A stretch of DNA of 64,000 nucleotides from Variovorax sp. PCZ-1 (GCF_018413605.1 NZ_JAHCDN010000001.1:558001-622000), one strand, 5' to 3'. Counted from the first letter of the stretch, positions 25,791 through 35,033 are shown. Program-made: numbers and translations. Notes: generated by a model from the letters alone, not told the origin.

Positions 25791-26582
25791 TCAACCGCGG
25801 GTAAAGCCCGTGGCTGAGCGCCCCGAGCCTTTAACGACCAAAGGCGGTAACTCGATCATGCCGAATTCGTCTAAAAATTCACTCGAGCGAGCTTCTTCTG
25901 TCGGCCATGCTTGATCCCATCGATCAGGTTGTTGTTTGCCGATAGGAGGTTTAGCCGCTGGCTCAAAAGCAGAGGCGGGTCGGCGCGGCTCCAAGCGGGT
26001 TGATTGCCATTCTGATTCTTGGCCAGCTTCTTGGTGTAGCACCGAATGCTGTTCGGCTGCTTTGAGCTCAGGAATCACCATGGCGCGCAGCGCAGCAGAA
26101 TCAGGCAAATCATCCTTGGCCAGTTGCCAAACAGGTATTTGAGCCATCTCCAGGGCCTTGATCTTGCGCTGTGTGCCTTCTGACATCGGCTTACCTTTAC
26201 TTGAGTGCAACTGAATCACCCCGAGCACATCACCTTGCTCGGAGCACACCAGGAAATCTACGCAGCGCCTGCCCACACTGCCAAACCATTGGTTATACGA
26301 GCGGTTTTGCGGCACATTCAAAAAGCGCGCCAGAGCCACTTGCGGCATCAGCAAGCATTCAGGCAAAGCTTTACGCAATTGCTTCAAGGTGTGCAGCTCA
26401 GTCGGCGTGAGCGGTTTCATCGTGCGTGGCTGCCAATCTTCCATGCGAAAAGGGCGCTGCTTGCCCGAATGCACCACAGGCGCTGAGCGCTGCAATACAA
26501 ACCAAACAAGCAGCGCCAACGTTGCCAAAACGATCATGGCCACAATGACAGCAGGCCAGCCCAAAGAAGAGAGCATATTCAT
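25791..26582 (-). CDS. DUF2726 domain protein with a membrane anchor
   Basis: 263 residues. One N-terminal membrane helix (WPAVIVAMIVLATLALLVWF) precedes a DUF2726 domain (about 65-190: ALPECLLMPQVALARFL, FGSVGRRCVDFLVCSEQGDV), a nuclease-like fold of unknown activity. The C-terminal tail is poorly ordered. Start 26582 has GGAG 9 bases upstream. Its stop is close to the redoxin stop, convergent. Confidence 0.75.
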   Translation of the reverse strand: MNMLSSLGWPAVIVAMIVLATLALLVWFVLQRSAPVVHSGKQRPFRMEDWQPRTMKPLTPTELHTLKQLRKALPECLLMPQVALARFLNVPQNRSYNQWFGSVGRRCVDFLVCSEQGDVLGVIQLHSSKGKPMSEGTQRKIKALEMAQIPVWQLAKDDLPDSAALRAMVIPELKAAEQHSVLHQEAGQESEWQSTRLEPRRPASAFEPAAKPPIGKQQPDRWDQAWPTEEARSSEFLDEFGMIELPPLVVKGSGRSATGFTRG

Positions 26583-26762
26583 TGCACTTAACTCCATCGC
26601 TTGAATCACAAGCTTTGTTGCATTATGTGGCCTGATATGCAAGCGGACGCAAGTACACGTGTGCTGTGTTTCTAGGTGTTACTTCCTCATACACACCAGC
26701 TGCTAGAGCGTATGCACCACATCCACAAGAACGCTTTGCTGGATCTGAAAATTTCTTCAATC

Positions 26763-27425
26763 TCAAACCAGCAGCGCAGGTAAATCCGCCATGCTGGTGA
26801 ACACATGGCTCGCGCCCACGGCGCGCATGGCTTGCGCGCTGGAGTGGCTCACTTCATCGGGGCAGAAAGCAAACACCGTACAACCAGCAGCCACACCCGC
26901 TGTAGCTCCCGTGGTGCTGTCCTCAATCACGGCGCAGCGCTTTGGATCAACGCCTAAAGCGGCTGCCGCTGCTAAATACACATCCGGTGCAGGCTTGCTC
27001 TTGGGCATTTCCACGCCGCTGAAAATGCGGCCTTCAAAGAAATGCAGCAACTTGGTTTTGGTGAGTTGCAATACCACCTTGCCGCGATCTGCGCCGCTGG
27101 CACAGGCGATTTTTTCACCATAGCTTTTCGTGATGGCGTTCAGAGCTTCGTGGATGTGTGGAATGGCAACGAGCGATTCCTGCAGCGCTTGATTGCGCTG
27201 CTTACGAAAATTCTCAGTCCATGCGTCGTCAATGCGTTGGCCTGTCTTCTGAAAGATCAAATCGCTTTGGTCCTGTACAAGATGGCCAACAAAATGCCCC
27301 ATGCATTCTTCCTGAGTCATCTGCCAGCCCATATGGCCCAGCATCTGGCGCAACACGCCAATCGTGATGCTCTCACTATCGACCAAGACTCCATCGCAAT
27401 CAAACAAAATCGCATCGAATTTCAT
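26763..27425 (-). CDS. HAD-superfamily hydrolase (beta-phosphoglucomutase/phosphatase-like)
   Basis: 220 residues with the HAD motifs: FDCDGVLVDSE (motif I), ASGADR (motif II, Ser/Thr), KSKPAPDVY (motif III, Lys) and IEDSTTG (motif IV). Of the Gph/PGMB subgroup with a helical cap after motif I. Substrate unknown. Overlaps the rhodanese gene by 4 bp. Confidence 0.82.
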   Translation of the reverse strand: MKFDAILFDCDGVLVDSESITIGVLRQMLGHMGWQMTQEECMGHFVGHLVQDQSDLIFQKTGQRIDDAWTENFRKQRNQALQESLVAIPHIHEALNAITKSYGEKIACASGADRGKVVLQLTKTKLLHFFEGRIFSGVEMPKSKPAPDVYLAAAAALGVDPKRCAVIEDSTTGATAGVAAGCTVFAFCPDEVSHSSAQAMRAVGASHVFTSMADLPALLV

Positions 27426-27844
27426 GCTTTCTTTGCCTTCCGCTGCTCCAAAGTCTCCATGGCAAAGCCCGCTTCTTGCATGGCTTTGAAGCCGCCATCA
27501 ATGTGTGCAACGTTCGTCATGCCCATGTCTTGCAAGGTTTTAGCTGTGAGCGCGCTGCGCCAGCCGAGGCCGCAAAATAATACGAATTCTTTGCTCTCAT
27601 CAGCCCACAAAGGCTTGTGATAGGGCGAAGCAGGATCGACCCAAAACTCGAGCATGCCGCGCGGCGCATGCGTGCTGCCCACGGGTGTGCCGTCTGGCGT
27701 TTGTAGCTCACGGATGTCTCGAATATCAACAAGTAAGACTGACTTGTCCGTAGCCATGCGAGCTTTGACTTCTTGCGCACTGTAGGTTTTGACCTCGCGC
27801 ATGGCTTGGTCTACGAGTTGTTGGCTCGATACTTTGATTGGCAT
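27422..27844 (-). CDS. Rhodanese-like sulfurtransferase
   Basis: 140 residues, a single rhodanese domain. The active cysteine is in FCGLGWRSA, the typical six-residue loop starting with Cys. Start 27844 has AGGAG 6 bases before it. Translationally coupled to the HAD hydrolase. Confidence 0.85.
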   Translation of the reverse strand: MPIKVSSQQLVDQAMREVKTYSAQEVKARMATDKSVLLVDIRDIRELQTPDGTPVGSTHAPRGMLEFWVDPASPYHKPLWADESKEFVLFCGLGWRSALTAKTLQDMGMTNVAHIDGGFKAMQEAGFAMETLEQRKAKKA

Positions 27845-27886
27845 GGTTTGCTCCTGCTTTGACAGAAGCATAGCGTAAGCCGCGAT

Positions 27887-28336
27887 TCAATGGCCGATGC
27901 CGCGCGCCATGGCAGCTGCGGCAATGGCCACGAAAGGTAGCAAATGCAGTTGCACCATCACGAGCTTACGGGTGGACTGCCAAGCTGCTGCCTCAGGCAG
28001 TTGCCCTGTGGCTGAAAAATGCCGCTTCCAGCGAATGAAGCGCACAGTCGGCACGATGGAAATCAAACCGATGATGACAAACACCGCAATCTTGATCCAA
28101 AACACTGGATTGCCGCTGTAGAACGAAATGTCTTTCGCGCCGGCACTCAGGCGCACACTTCCGATGATGAGCAGAGCAAGGGCACTCAAACCATAAAGGG
28201 CATCCACACGCCCCAACGTGCGCAAAATGCTTTCGCTGGGCGGCTGTCGAAGCAGCAAGGCTTCACCGCCAAGCACTGAGACGAGCAAGAGCAGAACAAT
28301 ATGGTGGCCACTGGCCAATAGGAAATCGAGTGTCAT
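27887..28336 (-). CDS. DUF2214 family membrane protein
   Basis: 149 residues with four membrane segments (9-24, 45-63, 80-100, 130-145), and the pattern LGRVDALYGLSALALLIIGSVRL seen in DUF2214. Function not known. It lies 43 bp upstream of the rhodanese on the same strand. Confidence 0.7.
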   Translation of the reverse strand: MTLDFLLASGHHIVLLLLVSVLGGEALLLRQPPSESILRTLGRVDALYGLSALALLIIGSVRLSAGAKDISFYSGNPVFWIKIAVFVIIGLISIVPTVRFIRWKRHFSATGQLPEAAAWQSTRKLVMVQLHLLPFVAIAAAAMARGIGH

Positions 28337-28438
28337 CTCTGCACCTTGTTCATTGAATGTCTCGAAGTATGGATTCCTGCAAACAGCGGCGCAAGGGTTT
28401 CGCGATGAAATGCCGCTTGGCCGTGGCGAAATGCCAAA

Positions 28439-29572
28439 TCAGAGCGCCAAAGCGCGCCCAATCAAGATTTTTTGCACATCGCTTGTGCCTTCATAAATCT
28501 GGCACACGCGCACATCGCGGTAAATCCGCTCGACGGGGAAATCGCTCACATAGCCGTAGCCGCCATGCACTTGAATCGCGTCAGAGCAAACCTTTTCTGC
28601 CATCTCGCTGGCAAAAAGCTTGGCCATCGCTGCTTCTTTCAGACAGGGCTTGCCTGCGTCTTTGAGTGAAGCAGCGTGGTGAATCAATGCACGCGCCGCT
28701 TCAATCTGCGTGGCCATGTCAGCCAACTTGAACTGCACCGCTTGATGCTGAAAAATCGGCTGGCCGAAGCTCTCGCGTTCTTTGCTGTATTTGAGCGCGG
28801 CTTCAAAGGCTGCGCGCGCCATGCCCAGGGATTGCGCGGCAATGCCGATGCGGCCGCCTTCTAGTCCACTCAGTGCGATCTTCAAACCTTGCCCTTCTTC
28901 GCCGAGCAAATTCTCCGCAGGCACGCGGCAATTTTCAAAACGAATCTGCGCCGTGTCGCTGGCATGTTGGCCGAGTTTGTCTTCAATCCGCGCCACTTCG
29001 TAGCCAGGGGTCTTCGTCTCCACTAAGAAAGCGCTGATGCCCTTCTTGCCAGCGGCTTTATCTGTGACCGCCATCACGATGGCCACATCGCCATTCTTGC
29101 CACTGGTGATGAACTGCTTCACGCCTTTGATGACGTAATGATCGCGGTCTTTGGTAGCTGTAGTTTTGAGTCCATCGGCTTGCGAACCCACATGTGGCTC
29201 CGTGAGGCAAAACGCGCCGAGCATGTCGCCGCGCGCGAGTGGCTTCAAATATTTTTGCTTCTGCGACTCATTGCCCCAAGCCATTAGGATGGAGCAGACG
29301 GGGCAGTTGTTCACACTCACTACTGTCGAGGTTGCGCCATCGCCTGCAGCAATCTCTTCCAAGATCAAAGCGAGGCTCAAGTAATCCAAGCCCGCACCGC
29401 CGTATTGTTCAGGCACAGCCACGCCGTAGCAGCCCAAATCCGCCAGGCCGCGCAGCTGCGTTTTGGGAAAGTGATGGGTTTTGTCCCATTCGGCGGCTTT
29501 GGGTGCAATTTCGGTTTGCACATAAGAACGCACGGCGTCTTGCACTGCGATATGGTCTTCGGAAAGGATCAT
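28439..29572 (-). CDS. Acyl-CoA dehydrogenase
   Basis: 377 residues with the three ACAD domains: N-terminal helices, the beta domain (FCLTEPHVGSQADGLKT) and the C-terminal FAD helix domain (QVHGGYGYVSDFPVERIYRD). The catalytic Glu is the YEGTSDVQ one, as in short/medium-chain enzymes. The start at 29572 (MILSEDH) fits the family; the longer frame overlaps the SDR gene. It lies 4 bp after the SDR stop. Likely fatty-acid or branched-chain beta-oxidation. Confidence 0.87.
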   Translation of the reverse strand: MILSEDHIAVQDAVRSYVQTEIAPKAAEWDKTHHFPKTQLRGLADLGCYGVAVPEQYGGAGLDYLSLALILEEIAAGDGATSTVVSVNNCPVCSILMAWGNESQKQKYLKPLARGDMLGAFCLTEPHVGSQADGLKTTATKDRDHYVIKGVKQFITSGKNGDVAIVMAVTDKAAGKKGISAFLVETKTPGYEVARIEDKLGQHASDTAQIRFENCRVPAENLLGEEGQGLKIALSGLEGGRIGIAAQSLGMARAAFEAALKYSKERESFGQPIFQHQAVQFKLADMATQIEAARALIHHAASLKDAGKPCLKEAAMAKLFASEMAEKVCSDAIQVHGGYGYVSDFPVERIYRDVRVCQIYEGTSDVQKILIGRALAL

Positions 29573-29576
29573 TTTT

Positions 29577-30242
29577 TTACCAGCCTGTGTACTTGCTGCC
29601 ATCGTGATGCCAAAACACATGGGCATCGCTCTTTTTTGCGTTTGAAATCGTTTTGCGCATGGCAGAGACGGATTCTTCGACGCTGATACTTGCATTCGCA
29701 CCACCCATATCCGTGCGCACCCAGCCGGGGCAGAGTGCCATGAGATATGCCTTGGGATAATCAAAGCGCGCGGATTGCACGGCCATGTTCAGTGCCGCTT
29801 TGCTCACGCGATACGTCCAGCCGTAACTCGATTCAACTTCGGTGATCGAGCCCATGCCGCTGGAGATGAAGGCAAACTTACCGCCAGCTTCCTCCACCAG
29901 CGGCGCAACCTGGGGCAGCGCTTGCATCGCGCCGAGCACATTGGCGTACATGGTCGCATCAAACAGTTGCTGCGTAGGCGGCTGCTTCGCGCTGCCATCG
30001 GCCCACACGCCAGCCACATAAACCGCCACATCAATCTTCTCGCCATCCAGCTGCCAAGCTAAGCCGCTCACGCTGGCAGGTTGCGCCACATCCACGCGCA
30101 GAGCTTTCGCGCCGAGCGCACTGATCCTGGCTAAACCCTCATCACTGCGCGCTGTGGCGATCACTCGCGCACCCGCTTGGCGGTACTGGCGCACAAACTC
30201 CAAGCCGATGCCGCGCGAAGCGCCGATGATGAGGACGTTCAT
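29577..30242 (-). CDS. SDR-family oxidoreductase
   Basis: 221 residues. Cofactor loop GASRGIGLEFVRQY, NAD-binding pattern continuing to VYVAGVWADG, and the catalytic S(18)YxxxK equivalent: SSYGWTYRVSKAAL. Related to CsgA/sepiapterin-reductase-like SDRs. Between a thiolase and an acyl-CoA dehydrogenase, which suggests a 3-hydroxyacyl or carbonyl substrate, not shown. Confidence 0.82.
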   Translation of the reverse strand: MNVLIIGASRGIGLEFVRQYRQAGARVIATARSDEGLARISALGAKALRVDVAQPASVSGLAWQLDGEKIDVAVYVAGVWADGSAKQPPTQQLFDATMYANVLGAMQALPQVAPLVEEAGGKFAFISSGMGSITEVESSYGWTYRVSKAALNMAVQSARFDYPKAYLMALCPGWVRTDMGGANASISVEESVSAMRKTISNAKKSDAHVFWHHDGSKYTGW

Positions 30243-30267
30243 AGTTTTATTAAAGAAAATGGCAGTT

Positions 30268-30310
30268 TGCCGGCATAGAATCTGCGCAAGCAGCTACTAT
30301 TTTTATAGCA
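30268..30310 (-). repeat. Family A repeat, SDR-thiolase gap
   Basis: Reverse orientation: TTTGCCGGCATAGAATCTGC then GCAAGCAGCTACTATTTTTA. Overlaps the last codons of the thiolase by a few bases. Confidence 0.85.
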
Positions 30311-31484
30311 TTTCCAAGCAAACTGCTGTACCTTCACCACCGCCAATACACAGTGTTGCTACACCCTTTTTCAAGCCGCGAGCCTTGAGGGCATGCATGA
30401 GCGTGACCATGATGCGTGCGCCGGATGCGCCGATGGGGTGGCCGAGTGCGCAGGCGCCGCCGTTGACGTTGACGATCTCGTGAGCGACGTTGAGCTCAGC
30501 CATGAGCGCCATCGGCACCACAGCGAAGGCTTCATTCACTTCCCAGAGCTGCACATCTTTCACGCTCCAGCCTGCTTTGGCCAAAGCCTTCTGCGTTGCA
30601 CCGACAGGAGCTGTAGTGAACCAATTGGGCTCTTGCGCATGCATGGCATGGCTTACGATTTTTGCAATGGGTTTGCAGCCGAGCTTCTCTGCCGTGCTCG
30701 CGCGCATCATCACGAGGGCTGCTGCGCCGTCGTTGATGGATGAAGACGATGCGGCAGTGATCGTGCCATCTTTTTTGAAGGCGGGCTTGAGCGAGGCGAT
30801 CTTGTCGAGCTTGGCTTTCAAGGGCCCTTCGTCCACGCTGATCACGCTCTCGCCTGCGCGTGTCTTCACAGTAATGGGCGTGATCTCAGCCGCAAACGCT
30901 CCTGATTTCGTAGCGGCTTGCGCACGTTCTACGCTGGCGATGGCGAATTTATCTTGTGCTTCTCTAGAGAATTTGTACTTCTCGGCGCACTCTTCGCCAA
31001 ACGTGCCCATCGCGCGGCCTGGCTCGTACGCATCTTCCAAGCCATCAAGCATCATGTGGTCATACACACGGTCATGCCCAATACGGATGCCGCTGCGGCC
31101 TTTGAGCAAAAGATGCGGCGCATTCGTCATGCTTTCCATGCCGCCTGCCACCATCACATCCACGCTGCCCGCTGCGAGCATGTCATGGGCAAACATGGCA
31201 GCGCGCATGCCCGAGCCGCACATTTTGGAAAGCGTCACCGCGCCCGCGCCTTTGGGCAAACCGCCTTTGAACGCCGCTTGGCGAGCCGGCGCTTGGCCTT
31301 GGCCGGCCATGAGGCAGTTGCCAAACAAGACTTCGTTCACCACATCTGGAGAAATGCCTGCGCGCTCCACCGCCGCTTTGATGGCCGCGCCGCCCAAATC
31401 ATGTGCGGCGAGCGATGCGAAATCGCCCTGAAAAGCGCCCATAGGCGTACGAGCGGCGGAGACGATAACGATGGGATCTTGCAT
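30303..31484 (-). CDS. Acetyl-CoA C-acyltransferase (thiolase)
   Basis: 393 residues with the full set of catalytic sites: nucleophile KMCGSGMRA (Cys near 88), NVNGGACALGHPIGASG (His) and CIGGGEGTAVC (Cys near 381). Either beta-ketothiolase (PhaA/AtoB) or a degradative thiolase. Head of the thiolase-SDR-ACAD gene set on the minus strand. Confidence 0.9.
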   Translation of the reverse strand: MQDPIVIVSAARTPMGAFQGDFASLAAHDLGGAAIKAAVERAGISPDVVNEVLFGNCLMAGQGQAPARQAAFKGGLPKGAGAVTLSKMCGSGMRAAMFAHDMLAAGSVDVMVAGGMESMTNAPHLLLKGRSGIRIGHDRVYDHMMLDGLEDAYEPGRAMGTFGEECAEKYKFSREAQDKFAIASVERAQAATKSGAFAAEITPITVKTRAGESVISVDEGPLKAKLDKIASLKPAFKKDGTITAASSSSINDGAAALVMMRASTAEKLGCKPIAKIVSHAMHAQEPNWFTTAPVGATQKALAKAGWSVKDVQLWEVNEAFAVVPMALMAELNVAHEIVNVNGGACALGHPIGASGARIMVTLMHALKARGLKKGVATLCIGGGEGTAVCLEML

Positions 31485-31632
31485 GGTGTTTCCTAGAAAG
31501 CTGAGCGCTTGAATTGACTACCAAGCGGCTAGTTAATGACAATCTTGGAGCTTAGCTGATTTCTCGATTGTTGTGATGCAGTACGTGATTTGACGTAGTT
31601 TGTGCATAGCGTATTAATAAGCCACGACTGTG

Positions 31633-31715
31633 ATTGGGCTGTTCACCGCAGAAAAATAAAGGGGGAGACGGCGCAGCCGGCGGAGGACATTTTCTACAGG
31701 GGAATAGCCCAAGCG
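31633..31715. repeat. Family B palindromic repeat, copy 1
   Basis: ATTGGGCTGTTC ... GGGGAATAGCCCAA are the complementary ends; inside is AAAGGGGGAGACGGCGCAGC CGGCGGAGGAC, shared exactly with copy 4 at 54.4 kb. The 344-bp gap after the thiolase start otherwise holds a terminator and a family A copy. Confidence 0.85.
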
Positions 31716-31742
31716 CAGTCGTAGCCGCACGATCCAAAAAAC

Positions 31743-31779
31743 AAAAAAGGCCTGATTCTTTAAAAAAATCAAGCCTTTT
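31743..31779 (-). terminator. Bidirectional hairpin terminator after yidB
   Basis: AAAAGGCCTGATT pairs with AATCA-AGCCTTTT (one-base bulge); there is an A-tract before and a T-tract after, so it could act either way. Best placed to end the yidB-like transcript. Confidence 0.7.
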
Positions 31780-31788
31780 GAGCACTTT

Positions 31789-31820
31789 GCCGGCGCAGGA
31801 TATGCGCGGAGTGCTATCAA
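31789..31820 (-). repeat. Family A repeat, yidB 3' side
   Basis: TTGCCGGCGCAGGATATGCG then CGGAGTGCTATCAA, a rearranged copy lying between the yidB-like stop and its terminator. Confidence 0.75.
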
Positions 31821-31828
31821 AAACAGAG

Positions 31829-32272
31829 TTACTTCTGCATCATCTTGCCAAGCATGCCCATCAAATCACCAGCGCCGCCCAAGCCACCAGCGGGGGCTTG
31901 GCCATCGGGTGTGAGCTTGTCGATGATGCCCGGTAGCATCTGAGCCAGCATGCCGCCAGCTTCGCCTTGGCCGACGCCAAGTTTGGATGCGATATCGCCA
32001 ATTGCGCCTGAGCCTAGCACTTGGCTGAGTTGGTCTGCGCTGATGGGCATGTTTTCGCCTTTGCCTACCCATGAGTTGGCCACATCGCCGAGGCCGGCTT
32101 GGTTGAATTTTTCCAGCAGGCCGCCCAAGCCACCTTGCTGGCCATCATTGCTCAGCATGCCGGTGATCACGGGCAGCAGCGCGCCCAGATTGCCACCCAA
32201 ACCTCCCGCTGCGCCGGCTTGCTGTTGGCCACCGCTCATGACTGCGCCGAGAACTGAATCGAGTAAACCCAT
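31829..32272 (-). CDS. yidB: YidB family protein (DUF937)
   Basis: 147 residues: MGLLDSVLGAVMSGGQ, a Gly-rich stretch, then a helical DUF937 core with VLGSGAIGDIASKLGVGQGEAGGML. The gene has AGGAG 8 bases before the ATG. The function of YidB is poorly known. The longer frame to 32329 lacks family similarity. Confidence 0.85.
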   Translation of the reverse strand: MGLLDSVLGAVMSGGQQQAGAAGGLGGNLGALLPVITGMLSNDGQQGGLGGLLEKFNQAGLGDVANSWVGKGENMPISADQLSQVLGSGAIGDIASKLGVGQGEAGGMLAQMLPGIIDKLTPDGQAPAGGLGGAGDLMGMLGKMMQK

Positions 32273-32396
32273 GATCAAACTCCTTATGTAGAAAGCGCTG
32301 ATTGTGCTGCGGAAATACGCCTCAGGCAAGCAGGCACTCTAGGAGCGTTGTTTTGCAGAGGGCGGATGTGATTTTGTACACAACGGCAACACGCTG

Positions 32397-32738
32397 TCAC
32401 CACTTTTCTGGCGAATAGCCCACACTGATATGGCTGCCTTTCACCACTACGGGGCGCTTGATGACGCTGCTGTTGCTCAGCATCAAAGCGATCGCTGTTT
32501 CTGCGTCTGTGATTCCAGCTTGTGTGGCTTCATCCAACTTGCGCCAGGTCGTGCCTTTTTTGTTCACCAGTGCTTCCCAGCCAAGTGCTTTGACCCATTG
32601 GCGCAAATCAGCTTCAGGTACGCCTTGCTTTTTGAAATCATGGAAGTGGTAGGCAACACCCGCTTGGTCAAACCATGCGCGGGATTTTTTGACGGTATCG
32701 CAGTTGGGGATGCCAAAAAGGGTGATTGCTGTGCTCAT
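32397..32738 (-). CDS. ArsC/Spx-family (YffB-like) thioredoxin-fold protein
   Basis: 113 residues. FGIPNCDTVKKSRAWFD carries a single cysteine in the ArsC-fold active loop, followed by the family's FHDFKKQGVP and IKRPVVV. Related to YffB, which binds glutathione; an arsenate reductase activity is unlikely as the other Cys residues are absent. The start overlaps nothing and is 37 bp from divergent folC. Confidence 0.8.
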   Translation of the reverse strand: MSTAITLFGIPNCDTVKKSRAWFDQAGVAYHFHDFKKQGVPEADLRQWVKALGWEALVNKKGTTWRKLDEATQAGITDAETAIALMLSNSSVIKRPVVVKGSHISVGYSPEKW

Positions 32739-32775
32739 CACGTGATTTTGCGCCAAGTTCAGTGACAATCGGCGC

Positions 32776-34116
32776 ATGAAAGATTTAGACCAATGGCTTG
32801 CCTACATCGAAGGCCTGCATCCGAAGAATATTGATATGGGCTTGGAGCGTGTGCGCGTGGTCTGGAGCCGCATCAAAAGCACTTATGGCGTAGACATCAG
32901 CTGCCCAGTGATCACCGTTGCGGGCACGAATGGCAAGGGTTCCACTTGCGCCATGTTGGAATCCGTTTACTCGCAGGCGGGCTACAAGACTGGCGTGTAC
33001 AGCAGCCCGCATCTCGTGCATTTTTTGGAGCGCTGCCGCATCCGCAATGAGAGTGCATCTGCTACTGATTTCATAGCTGCTTGCGCAGATGTGGAAAGCG
33101 CAAGATGCCAAAAAACCTCAGAAAATGAAGGTGATGTGAGCCTCACGTATTTTGAATTCACCACGCTGGCTTTTCTGCTCGTGATGTGCCGCGCTGCGAA
33201 AGCCGGCCAGCTCGATGTGATGATTTTGGAAGTGGGTTTGGGCGGCAGGCTGGATGCGGTGAACATCATCGATACCGATTGCGCGGTGATCACGAGCATC
33301 GATCTCGATCACATGGAATACCTCGGGCCCGATCGCGAGAGCATTGGTCGCGAGAAGGCGGGCATCATGCGTGCGGGCAAGCCGGTGATCGTGAGCGATC
33401 CGATGCCGCCGCAGAGCGTGATTGATCATGCTGAAAAGCTGGGTGCGGATCTCTGGCGCATGGGCACAGACTTTAATTTCCAAGGCGATAAGCAGCAGTG
33501 GGGCTGGGCAGGGCGCGCCAAGCGCTTCAGCGGCTTGGCTTATCCAGCTCTGCGCGGAGCCAACCAACTCATCAACGCCAGCGGCGTGCTTGCTGCCATC
33601 ACTGCCATGAACGAGCAATTGCCCATCACCGCGCAGGCCGTGCGCAATGGCATGGCTTTTGTGGAGCTGCCAGGGCGCTTTCAAATCGTGCCGGGGCAGC
33701 CCGCCCTCGTGCTTGATGTGGCGCACAACCCGCACTCCGTGGCCGCGCTCACCGCGAATTTGGATGCGATGGGCTTTTATCCGACCACGCATGCCGTGTT
33801 TGGCGCGATGGCAGACAAAGACCTCACGCCCATGCTCCTCAAACTCGCGCCGATTGTGGACCGTTGGTATTTCACCGATCTGCCCACGGCCCGCGCCGCC
33901 AAGGCTTTTGAGTTGCAAAGCCGCTGGAAAGCGCTGAACACTCGCAGCGATGCCCAGAGCAGCGTTTACACCTCGCCACAAGAGGCGCTGGATGCGGCTG
34001 TGGCTGCAGCTGATGCAGCCGATAGAATCGTGGTGTTTGGCTCCTTCTACACCGTGGGTGGCGTACTGCAAAATGGCACACCGCGTTTAGAAGCGAAGCA
34101 TCTTTCCAAGACATAA
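32776..34116 (+). CDS. folC: Bifunctional folylpolyglutamate/dihydrofolate synthase
   Basis: 446 residues. The P-loop VAGTNGKGSTCAM (about 49-61), LTYFEFTTLAF, LEVGLGGRLDAVN and the C-terminal LVLDVAHNPHS are all present. It adds glutamate to dihydropteroate and folates. First gene of the conserved betaproteobacterial run folC, SPOR, cvpA, purF; the accD gene that often precedes it is not here. Residues about 96-112 (SATDFIAACADVE) are encoded by a family A repeat and the loop is about 8 residues longer than in E. coli. Confidence 0.92.
   Translation: MKDLDQWLAYIEGLHPKNIDMGLERVRVVWSRIKSTYGVDISCPVITVAGTNGKGSTCAMLESVYSQAGYKTGVYSSPHLVHFLERCRIRNESASATDFIAACADVESARCQKTSENEGDVSLTYFEFTTLAFLLVMCRAAKAGQLDVMILEVGLGGRLDAVNIIDTDCAVITSIDLDHMEYLGPDRESIGREKAGIMRAGKPVIVSDPMPPQSVIDHAEKLGADLWRMGTDFNFQGDKQQWGWAGRAKRFSGLAYPALRGANQLINASGVLAAITAMNEQLPITAQAVRNGMAFVELPGRFQIVPGQPALVLDVAHNPHSVAALTANLDAMGFYPTTHAVFGAMADKDLTPMLLKLAPIVDRWYFTDLPTARAAKAFELQSRWKALNTRSDAQSSVYTSPQEALDAAVAAADAADRIVVFGSFYTVGGVLQNGTPRLEAKHLSKT
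33061..33094 (+). repeat. Family A repeat in folC
   Basis: GCTACTGATTTCATAGCTGC then TTGCGCAGATGTGG. The right end of the unit has been lost into the FolC sequence VESARC. Confidence 0.8.
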
Positions 34117-34126
34117 AGCGATACAC

Positions 34127-35014
34127 ATGGCCTGGTTCAAATTCGGCAAACAAGACTCTGCGGCAGTGCAAGACTCTCCTGTGGAGACCGTGGAGACGAT
34201 GCGCACCCGTGCTAAGCGCCGCCTGATAGGTGCACTGGTACTTGTGGTGGCCGCTGTCGTGGGCTTTCCGCTGCTGTTTCAAACACAGCCGCGCCCCGCT
34301 TTGGTCGATGTGCCGATCGAGATCCCTGATAAAGCCACGGCCAAACCCTTGGCCGCACCCCCTGCCCAGCCATCCACGCCAGCTGCGGCTGCCAAAGTGG
34401 ACGACAAAGCCAGCCTAGGTGGCAAAGAAGAAATCGTGAGCGCCGCACCTGCAGTTGCTCCAAAATCTAATGAAAAACCACCTGTCGCCGGCGTAAACAC
34501 TGCGCCAAGTGCTACTAAAACTGTAGTCAATACACCTCCTGCCGCACCTGATAAATCAGCTGAAATCAAAGCCGCAGCAGAGAAAGCCGCAGCAGACAAA
34601 GCGGCCGCCGACAAAGCTGCAGCGCAAAAAGCCGCGCAAGACAAATCTGCTCAAGAGAAACTCGTCCAAGAGAAGATCGCCCAAGACAAAGCCAAAGCCG
34701 AGGCACTTGCCAAATCCAAAGCGGATGCAGCCAAGGCGCAGGCCTTGCTGGATGGCAAAGCAGCCGCCGCTGCGCCAGCCGCCGAAGGCCGCTTCATCGT
34801 GCAATTCGGCTCATTCGCCGAAGAGAGCAAAGCCCGCGAAGTGCGCCAAAAGGTGGAGCGCGCTGGCTTGAAGACTTACGCTCAAATCGCCGAAACCTCC
34901 GAAGGCAAGCGCCATCGCGCCCGCGTGGGCCCGTTTGCCACGCGTGCTGAAGCCGAAAAAGCCGCTGCCAAGATCAAGGCACTGGATTTGCCTGCCAACA
35001 TCTTGACTCTGTAA
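34127..35014 (+). CDS. SPOR-domain cell-division protein (DedD-like)
   Basis: 295 residues. One membrane helix (RLIGALVLVVAAVVGFPLLF, about 28-47), a Pro/Ala region, a long Lys/Ala coiled stretch (about 145-215, repeats such as KAAADKAAADKAAAQKAAQD), and a C-terminal SPOR domain (about 220-295, RFIVQFGSFAEESKAREVRQ). SPOR binds denuded peptidoglycan at the septum. Position between folC and cvpA matches DedD. Confidence 0.88.
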   Translation: MAWFKFGKQDSAAVQDSPVETVETMRTRAKRRLIGALVLVVAAVVGFPLLFQTQPRPALVDVPIEIPDKATAKPLAAPPAQPSTPAAAAKVDDKASLGGKEEIVSAAPAVAPKSNEKPPVAGVNTAPSATKTVVNTPPAAPDKSAEIKAAAEKAAADKAAADKAAAQKAAQDKSAQEKLVQEKIAQDKAKAEALAKSKADAAKAQALLDGKAAAAAPAAEGRFIVQFGSFAEESKAREVRQKVERAGLKTYAQIAETSEGKRHRARVGPFATRAEAEKAAAKIKALDLPANILTL

Positions 35015-35033
35015 TCGTCCTAGCGCGCCCAAT

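Noticed and set aside
29573-29764. A 64-codon extension of the acyl-CoA dehydrogenase
   Set aside because: It lies within the SDR gene and has no acyl-CoA dehydrogenase features.
30903-30938. A stretch in the thiolase gene resembling family A (TAGCGGCTTGCGCACGTTCT)
   Set aside because: The encoded residues (ASVERAQAATKSGAF) are what thiolases normally have there, so chance similarity is more likely.
32397-32738. Arsenate reductase
   Set aside because: Only the single N-terminal cysteine is present and the sequence is closer to YffB; no ars genes nearby.
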